NCBI GenBank assembly: GCA_023399055.1
Contig: JAEWQV010000034.1
Coordinates: 357,721 to 421,720 of the forward strand
Reading direction: 5' to 3'
DNA from: Bacillota bacterium
GTDB lineage: Bacteria > Bacillota > Clostridia > Lachnospirales > Lachnospiraceae
Length of the DNA: 64,000 nt
Part shown: positions 43,814 to 52,364 of the stretch, piece after piece
Layout of the letters: every line of letters begins with the position of its first letter
Position numbering within the stretch: position 1 is the first letter of the stretch
Translations under genes and position numbers: made by a program
The notes under the pieces: model-generated
Databases searched by the model: none
Told to the model about the DNA's origin: nothing
Seen by the model: only the letters and a program-made list of their open reading frames with translations

Positions 43814-44824
43814 TCAAGTGGAACTTCGGGTAATTAATGAAGTTGGAAGAATGATTTTCTGGGGTAATAAATTGTAGCCATGTATTCTTGCAAGCAGAAG
43901 ATCAGCGGCAACGACTCCAATTTCCTCCATAGGTACACGAATGGTAGTTAGCGGGGGATTAGAGAACTTGGCCATCTCAATATCGGACATTCCAATAACC
44001 GCAACGTCAGAAGGAACCGAAATATGATTGTTGTAAAAACTGTTTAAAGCAGCCATAGCCATTAAATCACTGGCAGCAAAAAAAGCGGTTGGATAATTAT
44101 TAGATTTGCATAAAGCATCTACTTTTGAAGAACAAATATCTTCATCCCAGCCACTGTCGATGATCCATTCTTTGTTAATCTCAAGACCAGCTGAATGCAT
44201 GGCAAGATAGTAGCCTTGATAACGCTGACTGTCAGTAATTTGTTTGGCTTCCCCGTGCCCACCTATAAAACCGATTTTGGTATGCCCTTTACTAATTAGG
44301 TATCGGGTTGCTACCGTAGCTATTTCATAATGGTCATAGCAGACATTATCGATGTCATTTCGCTGGGTATCAATGCCAACGATGTGAGGAACATTCTTAC
44401 GTATATAATTGTAAATCTCACTATTAAGAGGTTCCATTAGAATAAGACCGGAAACCTGGTCTTGGAAGGTGGAAACCAAGGTGTTTTTTTCCTCTAATTC
44501 AGGACCGGTTTTAATAAACGAAATCTCATATCCTTTTGAGTGTAACTGTTTCTCAACACCGGATAGAATTGCCATAAAATATGGGTCATTATATTTTTTT
44601 TTGGTCACGCTAAGAATACATCCTATTTTGATATGATTGTTAGAGGCAGATGAATTTTTCTTAGATATTTTAGGCTGAATTTCATACTGTAAAGCAGCTA
44701 CTGCATCAAGGACACGCTTTTTGGTTTCTTCTGTCATTTTATATTTTGAATCATTATTTAATATTCGGGATACGGTAGCGGTAGATACATTTGCTAATTT
44801 GGCAACATCGCGAATTGTACTCAT
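43814..44824 (-). CDS. LacI-family regulator of the amino-sugar region
   Basis: Transcription factor of 336 residues with helix-turn-helix TIRDVAKLANVSTATVSRILNND, hinge, and a sugar-binding effector domain (for example GLILMEPLN, ATRYLISKGHTKIGFIGG, SDLMAMAALN, TTIRVPMEEIG). AAAGGAG lies before its ATG. A promoter (44868-44896) and a palindrome TGTTTACTAAACA between promoter and gene point to self-repression. Near-identical palindromes before the oxidoreductase/ABC importer genes at 48396 and 48560 suggest that it controls those too. Ligand probably an amino sugar or its phosphate, by context. Confidence 0.88.
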   Translation of the reverse strand: MSTIRDVAKLANVSTATVSRILNNDSKYKMTEETKKRVLDAVAALQYEIQPKISKKNSSASNNHIKIGCILSVTKKKYNDPYFMAILSGVEKQLHSKGYEISFIKTGPELEEKNTLVSTFQDQVSGLILMEPLNSEIYNYIRKNVPHIVGIDTQRNDIDNVCYDHYEIATVATRYLISKGHTKIGFIGGHGEAKQITDSQRYQGYYLAMHSAGLEINKEWIIDSGWDEDICSSKVDALCKSNNYPTAFFAASDLMAMAALNSFYNNHISVPSDVAVIGMSDIEMAKFSNPPLTTIRVPMEEIGVVAADLLLARIHGYNLLPQKIILPTSLITRSST

Positions 44825-44844
44825 AAGAACTCCTTTGCACTTAT

Positions 44845-44857
44845 TGTTTACTAAACA
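44845..44857. promoter_or_regulatory. LacI-type operator in the regulator's leader
   Basis: TGTTTACTAAACA, a 13-bp palindrome with a central C/G base. It begins about 10 nt after the minus-strand -10 element, over the expected start point. Confidence 0.65.
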
Positions 44858-44867
44858 TTATAATTGT

Positions 44868-44896
44868 ACTATAGAATATTTTGTTATAAAAGTCAA
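44868..44896 (-). promoter_or_regulatory. Sigma-A promoter of the regulator-nagB-nagA operon
   Basis: On the minus strand: TTGACT (44896-44891), 17 nt, TATAGT (44873-44868). Confidence 0.7.
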
Positions 44897-44960
44897 ATTA
44901 TTTTTAGGTAAAAAACGCCGAAAATTCAGTTAAAAATTGAAATTTATTGAAAAAGTATAT

Positions 44961-44989
44961 TTACAACTAAATTAAATGATGATAATATT
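44961..44989 (+). promoter_or_regulatory. Possible promoter of the nucleotidyltransferase-kinase-galE operon
   Basis: TTTACA (44961-44966), 17 nt, TAATAT (44984-44989). It would give a leader of more than 200 nt; 45040-45180 contains no recognised riboswitch. Confidence 0.4.
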
Positions 44990-45013
44990 GCAATGTAACA
45001 ACAGATTAACAAA

Positions 45014-45037
45014 ACGTAACATAAGCATATGTTGCGT
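45014..45037. promoter_or_regulatory. Operator-like inverted repeat
   Basis: ACGTAACA (45014-45021) and TGTTGCGT (45030-45037), one mismatch, 8-nt spacer. The half-site TGTTACGT recurs at 48370 and, reversed, at 48432 and 48605. Confidence 0.45.
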
Positions 45038-45212
45038 AAAATATTGTAAACCTAATCTAAATGAATAAGAATCTTTTTAAAATTTAGGCAGGGAATTCTA
45101 TCGAGTAGATTATTTTAGGCAGAAGAACAGAAATTAACTGGCTAAGCCTCCGCTGGATATTTGCATATAAGGTGAGGTCAGTAGTGTGATATAGAAAAAG
45201 GAGAGAGCGCAT

Positions 45213-46136
45213 ATGAAAAAACCTTGTTTAGTAATAATGGCAGCAGGAATGGGAAGCAGGTATGGAGGATTGAAGCAGATTGATTCCGTAGACGAAGAAG
45301 GACACATTATGATTGATTTTTCTATCTATGATGCAATTCGTGCGGGCTTTGAAAAAATTGTTTTCATAATTAAGAAAGAAATAGAAAAGGATTTTAAAGA
45401 AACCATTGGGGATCGGATATCAAAGATTGTTGAAGTAGAGTATGTGTATCAGGAAACCCTGGAACTGCCTGCAGGATATCAGGTACCAGTAGGAAGAACT
45501 AAGCCCTGGGGGACGGGGCATGCAATTTGGTGTTGCAGAGAAAAGATACAGGCATCTTTTGCTGTAATTAATGCGGATGATTATTATGGCAGCCGTGCTT
45601 TCTCTATGATTTATCAAGCATTGGAACAGCAAGTAGAGAAAGATACGCATTCTTATCATATGGTGGGATACGTATTGGAAAATACCCTAACAGAACATGG
45701 ATCAGTCTCAAGAGGTGTATGTGAGGTTAGTAATGACAGCAAATTAATAGGAATTGTAGAAAGAACAAAAATTGAGAAGCACGAAGAGGCAGCGGCGTAT
45801 TCTTTGGATGGCGGCAGCACCTGGGAGGAACTTGCAGCAGATAGTACGGTATCCATGAATCTATGGGGTTTTAATCCTTCGATTATGGAAGAGTTGGAGA
45901 CTGCCTTTGTCCGATTTTTAGATGAGGAAGTACCATCAAATCCTCAAAAGAGTGAATTTTTCCTTCCAACCGTAGTACAGCAGCTTCTGGAACAGGGTAA
46001 GGCTGAGGTTCAAGTACATAAGTCACAAGATAGATGGTTTGGAGTTACGTATAAGGAAGATAAAGATAAAGTGGTAGAGGCAATCAAGGAGTTGAAAAAG
46101 CGGAAGGTTTATCCGCAACATCTATGGCAGAAATAA
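45213..46136 (+). CDS. Sugar-1-phosphate nucleotidyltransferase family protein
   Basis: Predicted to join a nucleotide to a sugar-1-phosphate. The 307 residues start with an NTP_transferase pattern, VIMAAGMGSRYGGLKQIDSV, in which GxGxR and the Lys are the nucleotide-binding loop. Later come PWGTGHAIWCC and VINADDYYGSRAF, with the Asp pair for metal. The following kinase (NahK type) should make hexosamine-1-phosphate and GalE follows that, so this enzyme may form a UDP-N-acetylhexosamine. This differs in family from the bifidobacterial LnpC. AAAAGGAGAGAG precedes the ATG. Confidence 0.8.
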   Translation: MKKPCLVIMAAGMGSRYGGLKQIDSVDEEGHIMIDFSIYDAIRAGFEKIVFIIKKEIEKDFKETIGDRISKIVEVEYVYQETLELPAGYQVPVGRTKPWGTGHAIWCCREKIQASFAVINADDYYGSRAFSMIYQALEQQVEKDTHSYHMVGYVLENTLTEHGSVSRGVCEVSNDSKLIGIVERTKIEKHEEAAAYSLDGGSTWEELAADSTVSMNLWGFNPSIMEELETAFVRFLDEEVPSNPQKSEFFLPTVVQQLLEQGKAEVQVHKSQDRWFGVTYKEDKDKVVEAIKELKKRKVYPQHLWQK

Positions 46137-46212
46137 GAGAACAAACTAATATACACGCAAATTGTATCCGCGACTTAAAGGCTGCAGATGCTAGAAAGGC
46201 ATGGTAATCAGT

Positions 46213-47325
46213 ATGACAAGAGAACAGCATTGTGAAAAAATTGAGGAAGCTTTAATGGTATTTGATATAGAGGGGCAGATTCAATCCTATGAAAGATATG
46301 GCAACGGGCATATTAACGATACCTTCGTGGTGGTTTGCCATGTAGAAAATGAAAACAGACGATATATTCTGCAACGTATGAACCATGAGATTTTTACTTA
46401 TCCGGAACAGTTGATCTCTAATATTTATTTGGTTACTGATTTTTTAAGAAAGAAAATCAGTAAGTCAGGTGGGCAAGCTGACAGAGAGACACTTAATCTG
46501 GTTAAAACAAAGCAAGGAGAGAACTTTTATCAGGATAGTATTGGCTCTTACTGGAGAATGTATTTGTTTATTGAAGGTGCTACTTCCTATGATCAAGTAG
46601 AGAAGAAAGAGGATTTTTATGAGAGTGCGGTTGCTTTTGGGAGGTTCCAAAGTCTTTTGGCTACCTTTGATGCGTCTGCTTTGTATGAGACGATACCTGA
46701 TTTTCATAATACACCCGTTCGCTATAGCACGTTTCTTAAGGCAGTGGAAGAAGATGTATGTGATCGTGTGAAATATGTGAAGGATGAAATTGATTTTGTG
46801 CTATCACATAAAAAGGATGCTGAGATTTGCCAAAGAAAATTGGAAGAGGGGAAACTTCCTCTTCGTGTAACACATAATGATACCAAACTCAACAATATTA
46901 TGATTGATGACCATACCGGTAAAGGAATCTGTGTGATTGACTTGGATACAGTTATGCCGGGTTTATCCATCTTTGATTTTGGCGATTCAATTCGTTTTGG
47001 AGCCAATACAGCAGCAGAGGATGAGACGAACCTTTCCAAGGTATCGTTAAATCTTGAATTGTTTGAATTGTATGTTAAAGGATTTTTATCGGGTTGCGGT
47101 GGAAGCTTAACGGCAAAGGAAGTGGATATGTTACCCAATGGTGCAAAAACAATTACGTTGGAATGCGGAATGAGATTCCTTACAGATTATCTGCAAGGAG
47201 ATCAATATTTTAGGATACATAGAGAAAATCATAATTTGGATCGATGCAGAACACAGTTTGCATTGGTAAAGGATATGGAAACAAAATGGGATAGTATGAA
47301 GAGTCTCGTATCTAAATACTGTTAG
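46213..47325 (+). CDS. N-acetylhexosamine 1-kinase-like phosphotransferase
   Basis: Probable kinase acting at the anomeric carbon of GlcNAc/GalNAc. The 370 residues belong to the aminoglycoside-phosphotransferase/choline-kinase fold: RYGNGHINDTF near the start (ATP loop), LQRMNHEIF, and the catalytic loop RVTHNDTKLNNIMID, followed by VIDLDTVMPG with the metal-binding Asp. HNDTKLNN and the YLQGDQYF stretch resemble bifidobacterial NahK. An in-frame ATG at 46201 is 1 nt from AAAGG; the ATG at 46213 is preferred because GGTAATC before it can pair with the 16S tail. Between the nucleotidyltransferase and galE genes. Confidence 0.8.
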   Translation: MTREQHCEKIEEALMVFDIEGQIQSYERYGNGHINDTFVVVCHVENENRRYILQRMNHEIFTYPEQLISNIYLVTDFLRKKISKSGGQADRETLNLVKTKQGENFYQDSIGSYWRMYLFIEGATSYDQVEKKEDFYESAVAFGRFQSLLATFDASALYETIPDFHNTPVRYSTFLKAVEEDVCDRVKYVKDEIDFVLSHKKDAEICQRKLEEGKLPLRVTHNDTKLNNIMIDDHTGKGICVIDLDTVMPGLSIFDFGDSIRFGANTAAEDETNLSKVSLNLELFELYVKGFLSGCGGSLTAKEVDMLPNGAKTITLECGMRFLTDYLQGDQYFRIHRENHNLDRCRTQFALVKDMETKWDSMKSLVSKYC

Positions 47326-47336
47326 GGGGAGTAAAT

Positions 47337-48347
47337 ATGTCAATCTTAGTTACCGGTGGAGCCGGATACATTGGAAGTCATACCTGTGTGGAGTTATTTA
47401 ATGCAGGATATGAAGTAATTGTAATTGATAATCTATGTAATTCCAATCAGGAATCCTTAGAGAGAGTAAAACGGATTACTAATAAGCAGGTCAAGTTTTA
47501 TGAGTTTGATGTTCGTGATAAAAAGAAGCTTTGTGAGGTTTTTGAAAAGGAACACATTGATGCGGTCATACATTTTGCTGGTTTAAAGGCAGTAGGTGAA
47601 TCTGTTCAAAAGCCATTGGAATACTATTCCAACAATTTGGAATCCACTTTGACTCTATGCAGTGTAATGCAGAAGTTTGACGTAAAGAAACTGGTATTCA
47701 GTTCATCTGCAACAGTATATGGAAATCCTGTTAGTGTGCCTATTAAAGAGGACTTTTCACTATCAGTTACGAATCCCTATGGAAGAACGAAATTAATGCA
47801 GGAAGAAATGCTTCGAGATTTAGTAGTTGCGGATAAGGAGTGGAAAATTATTATACTGCGTTATTTTAATCCAATTGGCGCACATAAAAGTGGTCTTATT
47901 GGAGAAGACCCGCAGGGAATACCTAATAATCTGGTGCCTTATATCAGCCAGGTTGCAGTGGGTAAGCTTTCAGTGCTCAATGTATTCGGAGGTGATTATA
48001 ATACACCGGATGGCAGCGGAGTTAGAGATTTCATCCATGTTTCAGATTTGGCGACAGGTCATGTAAAAGCCATTGAGAAGCTTCCGACCATCGAGGGAGT
48101 AAAAAATTATAACCTGGGTACGGGTAAGGGATATAGTGTGCTAGAGATGATTGCCGCTTATGAAAAGGCTTGTAAGAAGAAGATACCTTATATCATAAAG
48201 GACAGACGACCTGGAGACATTGCAACCTGCTATGCAGACCCGACCTATGCAAAAGAAGAGTTAGGATTTGAGGCACAGCGTAACCTTGAGGAAATGTGTG
48301 AAGATGCTTATCGTTGGCAAGAAAATAATCCAAATGGGTATCGATAA
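47337..48347 (+). CDS. galE: UDP-glucose/UDP-N-acetylglucosamine 4-epimerase
   Basis: Interconverts UDP-glucose and UDP-galactose, and perhaps the N-acetylated forms. The 336-residue SDR protein has the NAD loop LVTGGAGYIGSHT, the catalytic Ser in FSSSATVYG, Tyr and Lys in NPYGRTKLMQEEML, and HVSDLATGHVKAI plus GTGKGYSVLEMI typical of GalE. It follows the kinase gene by 11 nt with GGGGGAG before the ATG, forming a three-gene activation/epimerisation set. The surrounding nag genes favour N-acetylhexosamine substrates. Confidence 0.93.
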   Translation: MSILVTGGAGYIGSHTCVELFNAGYEVIVIDNLCNSNQESLERVKRITNKQVKFYEFDVRDKKKLCEVFEKEHIDAVIHFAGLKAVGESVQKPLEYYSNNLESTLTLCSVMQKFDVKKLVFSSSATVYGNPVSVPIKEDFSLSVTNPYGRTKLMQEEMLRDLVVADKEWKIIILRYFNPIGAHKSGLIGEDPQGIPNNLVPYISQVAVGKLSVLNVFGGDYNTPDGSGVRDFIHVSDLATGHVKAIEKLPTIEGVKNYNLGTGKGYSVLEMIAAYEKACKKKIPYIIKDRRPGDIATCYADPTYAKEELGFEAQRNLEEMCEDAYRWQENNPNGYR

Positions 48348-48367
48348 GCTTGAAAGATATATTAATC

Positions 48368-48432
48368 GTTGTTACGTAAACATATTTCAACATATTGTTT
48401 AGTAAAACGAAAATGGAAATATATTACGTAAC
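48368..48432. promoter_or_regulatory. Cluster of operator-like sites after galE
   Basis: TGTTACGTAAACA (48370-48382), TGTTTAGTAAAAC (48396-48408, 11 of 13 matches to the palindrome at 44845) and ATTACGTAAC (48423-48432) lie within about 60 nt upstream of the oxidoreductase/ABC unit. Confidence 0.5.
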
Positions 48433-48559
48433 GGTCTTAAAACCTAGCAAAAATTAAATAATTATTTTAATTTAATGACAAATTACACAAAAATATAAAA
48501 TAATAATTGTGCAAAAAACATATATTCAAAGCATAAAAACGATGATATTATTTATATAA

Positions 48560-48572
48560 AGTTTACTAAACA
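48560..48572. promoter_or_regulatory. LacI-type operator before the oxidoreductase gene
   Basis: AGTTTACTAAACA, 12 of 13 bases identical to TGTTTACTAAACA at 44845. A further half-site ACGTAACA follows at 48598-48605. The start codon is at 48634. Confidence 0.65.
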
Positions 48573-48633
48573 TAATACATAAATAACGAAATAATATACG
48601 TAACAAACAATGAAACAAAAAAGAGGAGTGGTA

Positions 48634-49890
48634 ATGTTGAAAATTGCACTGATAGGTGCGGGACAACGCGGTATGATATATGCCAAATATGCCTTTGAGA
48701 GGATGAAGATAGAGGTAGTTGCAGTAGTTGATCCGAAAGAAGAAAAAAGAAAAGTTGCTGCTGAGGTATTCCAACTAGCACCGGAGATGATATTTGATCA
48801 TGTGGATTTATTTTTTGCTGCTGGAAAATTAGCAGACGCTATAATAATCGCCTCCATGGATAGAGATCATTATGATCAGACAATCAGAGCTTTGGATATG
48901 GGTTATAATATACTTTTGGAAAAACCAATTTCCCCTGATCCTAAGGAATGTTTATTGATACAGCAGAAGGCACATGAGTGTAAAAGAAATGTTGTGGTAT
49001 GCCATGTTCTGCGCTACACTAATTTTTTTGCAGCTATTAAGCAGATTATTGATTCGGGGGAATTAGGTAAGGTAATTACGATTCAGCATGCCGAGAACGT
49101 AGGTAACTTTCACATGGCGCACTCCTTTGTCAGAGGAAACTGGAGAAACAGTGAAGAATCAAGTCCTATCATAATGCAGAAATCCTGTCATGATTTAGAT
49201 ATCCTGGTATGGCTGGTTGGAAGTGGTGCAGAAAAAATATCTTCCTTTGGAAATTTGCAATACTTCTGCAGGGAGAATGCTCCAGAAGGTAGTGCGGAAC
49301 GTTGCCTGGAATGTAAATATGCACCGGAATGTCGATTTGATGTAAGAAAAGCATATTTGCCAATGGCAGGAGAATGGCCAGCAACGGTAGTAAGTGAAGA
49401 CCAGTCCGAAGAAGGCTTGCTAAAAAGTTTGGAGACCAGTCCGTATGGAAGATGTGTCTACAAGTGTGATAATAACGTTTGTGATAATCAGGTCACAAAC
49501 ATTGTCTTCAAGAACGGGGTAACTGCTACCTTCCATTTAAGTGGTTTATCCAATAAGATGCATCGCTCAATAAAGGTTATGTGTGAAAATGGAGATATCT
49601 ATGGAGATGATAGTAATAACACGATCAAGGTTACGAAATACTCCTCTAACTCTAAGTATACGGGAGAAGAAAGAATTATTAATGTAGAGTCTGCTGAAGG
49701 TTTCCATGGTGGTGGTGATTATGGTTTAATGAATGACTTTATACAGGAACTGATAGAGGAGAAGAATGAAAGCAGATCTTCCATTGATGATTCTATTGAA
49801 AGTCATATTATGGCATATGCGGCGGAAGAAGCAAGATTAACAAATCAAGTGATAGATATCGAAGAACTAAAAAATAAATTGCTAAGTTAA
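48634..49890 (+). CDS. Gfo/Idh/MocA family protein with cysteine-rich insert
   Basis: NAD(P)-dependent oxidoreductase-type protein of 418 residues. The Rossmann domain begins LKIALIGAGQRGMIYAKYAF, and the family dinucleotide/substrate motif is LLEKPISPDPKE (EKP). The second half has an insert with five or more cysteines (FCRENA, CLECKYAPEC, GRCVYKCDNNVCDNQ) that could bind zinc or an Fe-S cluster. The fold also includes GH109 N-acetylgalactosaminidases, which use NAD without net oxidation, so a glycosidase role is possible. The ATG at 48634 has GAGGAG 5 nt upstream. Heads an operon with a sugar ABC importer. Confidence 0.82.
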   Translation: MLKIALIGAGQRGMIYAKYAFERMKIEVVAVVDPKEEKRKVAAEVFQLAPEMIFDHVDLFFAAGKLADAIIIASMDRDHYDQTIRALDMGYNILLEKPISPDPKECLLIQQKAHECKRNVVVCHVLRYTNFFAAIKQIIDSGELGKVITIQHAENVGNFHMAHSFVRGNWRNSEESSPIIMQKSCHDLDILVWLVGSGAEKISSFGNLQYFCRENAPEGSAERCLECKYAPECRFDVRKAYLPMAGEWPATVVSEDQSEEGLLKSLETSPYGRCVYKCDNNVCDNQVTNIVFKNGVTATFHLSGLSNKMHRSIKVMCENGDIYGDDSNNTIKVTKYSSNSKYTGEERIINVESAEGFHGGGDYGLMNDFIQELIEEKNESRSSIDDSIESHIMAYAAEEARLTNQVIDIEELKNKLLS

Positions 49891-50000
49891 TATACATAAA
49901 AAATGTCAGTTTTACCGACTTTTCTATTAATTAAGTTTATCAAGATAATTAACCAGGTTGCTGCCTGGCTAATAATAAAAAGAAAAAGAGGAGGAACAAA

Positions 50001-51347
50001 ATGAAAGTAAAGAAAATCCTGGCATCAATCCTATGCGCAAGCTTGGCAGTAACAATCCTGGCGGGTTGCAGTAATAAGAAGGAGACCACCGACACCAGCA
50101 AGAACGAATCTAATACTGGAAACAAAGCTACAGAAGCGCCAGTCGGTGAGAGTACCACGGGTTATACCGGTGAACCGGCAGAAATTCATTATGCTTATTG
50201 GCAGGATAGCCTGGGAACCTATCTTGAAGAGTGTAAGGCAAAGTTTGAAGAGCAAAATCCAAATATTACAATAGTTCTGGAACCTACAACTTGGACAGAA
50301 TATTGGACGAAATTAGAAACAGCTGCAACTGGCGGCAGTGTGGCAGATGTATTCCAAATGAATGGGCCAAACATTAATAAATACGCAGATGCAGGTATCA
50401 TTCTTTCTATGGACGATTATATTAAAGCTTCAGGGCTTGATATGAGCAAATATCCGGAGGCAATGAACAGTTTATATAACGTCGAAGGATCACAGTACGG
50501 GGTACCAATTGATTATGATACTATTGGACTATGGTACAACAAAGAATTATTTGATAAAGCACAAGTAGAATATCCAACAGATTCCTGGACTTGGGAAGAT
50601 TTAAAAGCAGCTGCTGAAAAGCTTACAGATAAAGACAATGGTGTATATGGCATCTCAGCCGGGTATGCAGATCAGGGTGGCTTCTACAATACTGTATTTG
50701 CAGCAGGTGGTTACATATTAAACGATGATAAGACAAAATCCGGCTTTGATCAGGACGCAACCAAGCAGGGTATCCAGTGCTGGATTGATTTAATGGAGGG
50801 AGGATATTCTCCTTCACAGGCTTCTTTATCTGAAAATGCAGATTATATACAGTTTATGTCCGGTAAGGTAGCAATGGTTTATGCAGGAGACTGGTTTGCA
50901 TCAATCTTTGCCGATCCTGCAGCAGATTTTGCTGATAAATGTGATGTTGCGTTACTTCCAACGATTAATGGAAACAGGGCATCCGTTATACATGGTAAAG
51001 CAAATTGTATTTCAGCGGGTACAAAAAATGCGGACGCAGCCTGGGCATGGGTAAATTATTTGGCAGGTGCAGAAGCAAATGAATTACTTGGAAAGTCCGG
51101 CGCGGCGATACCTGCGCATGCAGATTACTCCAACCTTTTCTTTGAACAGTATCCACAGTACAATATGAGCATATTCGCTAAGGAAGCACAGGAATGTGCT
51201 TATGAATATCCAACCAGCAAAGGGTTTACAGAATGGGCGGATGTGGTTTGGAATGAGTTAGTACCTGCCTATTCCTTAGAGGTTTCTGTAGATGAAGCTT
51301 GTGATAATATAGCAAAGCAGATGAACGATATTCTTGCAGCGCAATAA
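50001..51347 (+). CDS. Sugar ABC transporter substrate-binding lipoprotein
   Basis: Family 1 (CUT1) sugar receptor, 448 residues. Lipobox ILAGC with lipidated Cys23, then a Ser/Thr-rich spacer and the two-lobed fold: EIHYAYWQDSLGTYLEECKAKFEEQNP, NGPNINKYADAG, YGVPIDYDTIGLWYNKELF and a GISAGYADQGGFY/GDWFASIF cleft region rich in aromatics. AAGAGGAGG before the ATG. By its location with nag and kinase genes the ligand is probably a host- or fungus-derived oligosaccharide containing amino sugar, but this is inference. The two permeases follow after a hairpin. Confidence 0.9.
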   Translation: MKVKKILASILCASLAVTILAGCSNKKETTDTSKNESNTGNKATEAPVGESTTGYTGEPAEIHYAYWQDSLGTYLEECKAKFEEQNPNITIVLEPTTWTEYWTKLETAATGGSVADVFQMNGPNINKYADAGIILSMDDYIKASGLDMSKYPEAMNSLYNVEGSQYGVPIDYDTIGLWYNKELFDKAQVEYPTDSWTWEDLKAAAEKLTDKDNGVYGISAGYADQGGFYNTVFAAGGYILNDDKTKSGFDQDATKQGIQCWIDLMEGGYSPSQASLSENADYIQFMSGKVAMVYAGDWFASIFADPAADFADKCDVALLPTINGNRASVIHGKANCISAGTKNADAAWAWVNYLAGAEANELLGKSGAAIPAHADYSNLFFEQYPQYNMSIFAKEAQECAYEYPTSKGFTEWADVVWNELVPAYSLEVSVDEACDNIAKQMNDILAAQ

Positions 51348-51362
51348 TAATTAAATAGTATT

Positions 51363-51397
51363 CGATCGAGTAGTTCTTTTGGAGGACTACTCGATTG
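51363..51397 (+). other. Stem-loop between the sugar receptor and permease genes
   Basis: ATCGAGTAGT/ACTACTCGAT (51365-51374, 51386-51395), extendable to 14 pairs with two GU pairs, 7-nt loop, no T-run. Such stems usually protect the 3' end of the abundant receptor mRNA. Confidence 0.65.
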
Positions 51398-51465
51398 AAC
51401 TCTATAGAGTAGCTTTACAAACAATAGGATTGGCAACAAGAATGTAAGGTAGAGAGGTTAGATAA

Positions 51466-52359
51466 ATGCGGATTAACAGAAAAAAGAGAAATGAATATCT
51501 ATGGGGGTATGCAATGATAGCTCCGGTTACACTGGGCTTGATTGCCTTTTATTTCTACCCATTTTTTCAAGTGATTTTTGACAGCTTCTATAAGATAGGT
51601 TCCTTTGATAGACGGCTTGGATTTGTAGGCATAGATAATTATACGAAAATGCTGGCAGACAAAGAGATGTGGCAAACATTAATGAATACTTTTCAATATG
51701 TAATTATTATTGTTCCGCTTACTGTTGTATTTTCAATGCTGATAGCTGTATTGCTTAATAAAAAAGTCAAAGGGTTATCCATCTTTAGAGTAATATATTT
51801 CCTCCCTGCAATTACAATGGCTGCTGCTATTTCTATGGTTTGGCGATGGATTTTTAATGGAGATTATGGAATTCTGAATGGACTTATCGGAACCTTTGGA
51901 TTAGATCCTGTCCAATGGCTAAACAGCAAGCAAACGGCACTTTTTTGTATTTGTTGTGTAGCAATCTGGTCAAATACAGGCTACTATATGATAATCCTTC
52001 TGGCAGGGATTCAAGGAATTTCACGTGGATATTACGAGGCGGCTGAAATTGATGGTGCAACGGGTTTCCAGAAATTCAAAAAAATAACCTTACCTCTGCT
52101 TTCACCAACTTTGTTCTATGTTGTTATAATGATTATCATTTCTACCTTCCAGACCTTTGATGGTATTTATTTAATGATATCAACAAAGAGTAATGCAATT
52201 AAGCACACGCAGTCAGTAGTTATGTACTTCTATCGTACTGCATTTGAGCATTCGAATAAGGGATATGCCTCGGCAATAGCGGTTATGCTGTTCCTTATCA
52301 TCATGGGTATTACTATTTTTCAAATGAAGATGCAGAAAAAATGGGTTAATTACGAATAA
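51466..52359 (+). CDS. Sugar ABC transporter permease (MalF/UgpA type)
   Basis: First membrane subunit of the importer, 297 residues with six helices (first helix GYAMIAPVTLGLIAFYFYPFFQVIF). The EAA loop is YEAAEIDGATGFQKFKKITLPL. AGAGAGG lies before the ATG. The operon has no ATPase gene, as in the maltodextrin operon, so a shared ATPase must serve it. Confidence 0.92.
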   Translation: MRINRKKRNEYLWGYAMIAPVTLGLIAFYFYPFFQVIFDSFYKIGSFDRRLGFVGIDNYTKMLADKEMWQTLMNTFQYVIIIVPLTVVFSMLIAVLLNKKVKGLSIFRVIYFLPAITMAAAISMVWRWIFNGDYGILNGLIGTFGLDPVQWLNSKQTALFCICCVAIWSNTGYYMIILLAGIQGISRGYYEAAEIDGATGFQKFKKITLPLLSPTLFYVVIMIIISTFQTFDGIYLMISTKSNAIKHTQSVVMYFYRTAFEHSNKGYASAIAVMLFLIIMGITIFQMKMQKKWVNYE

Positions 52360-52364
52360 GGAGT

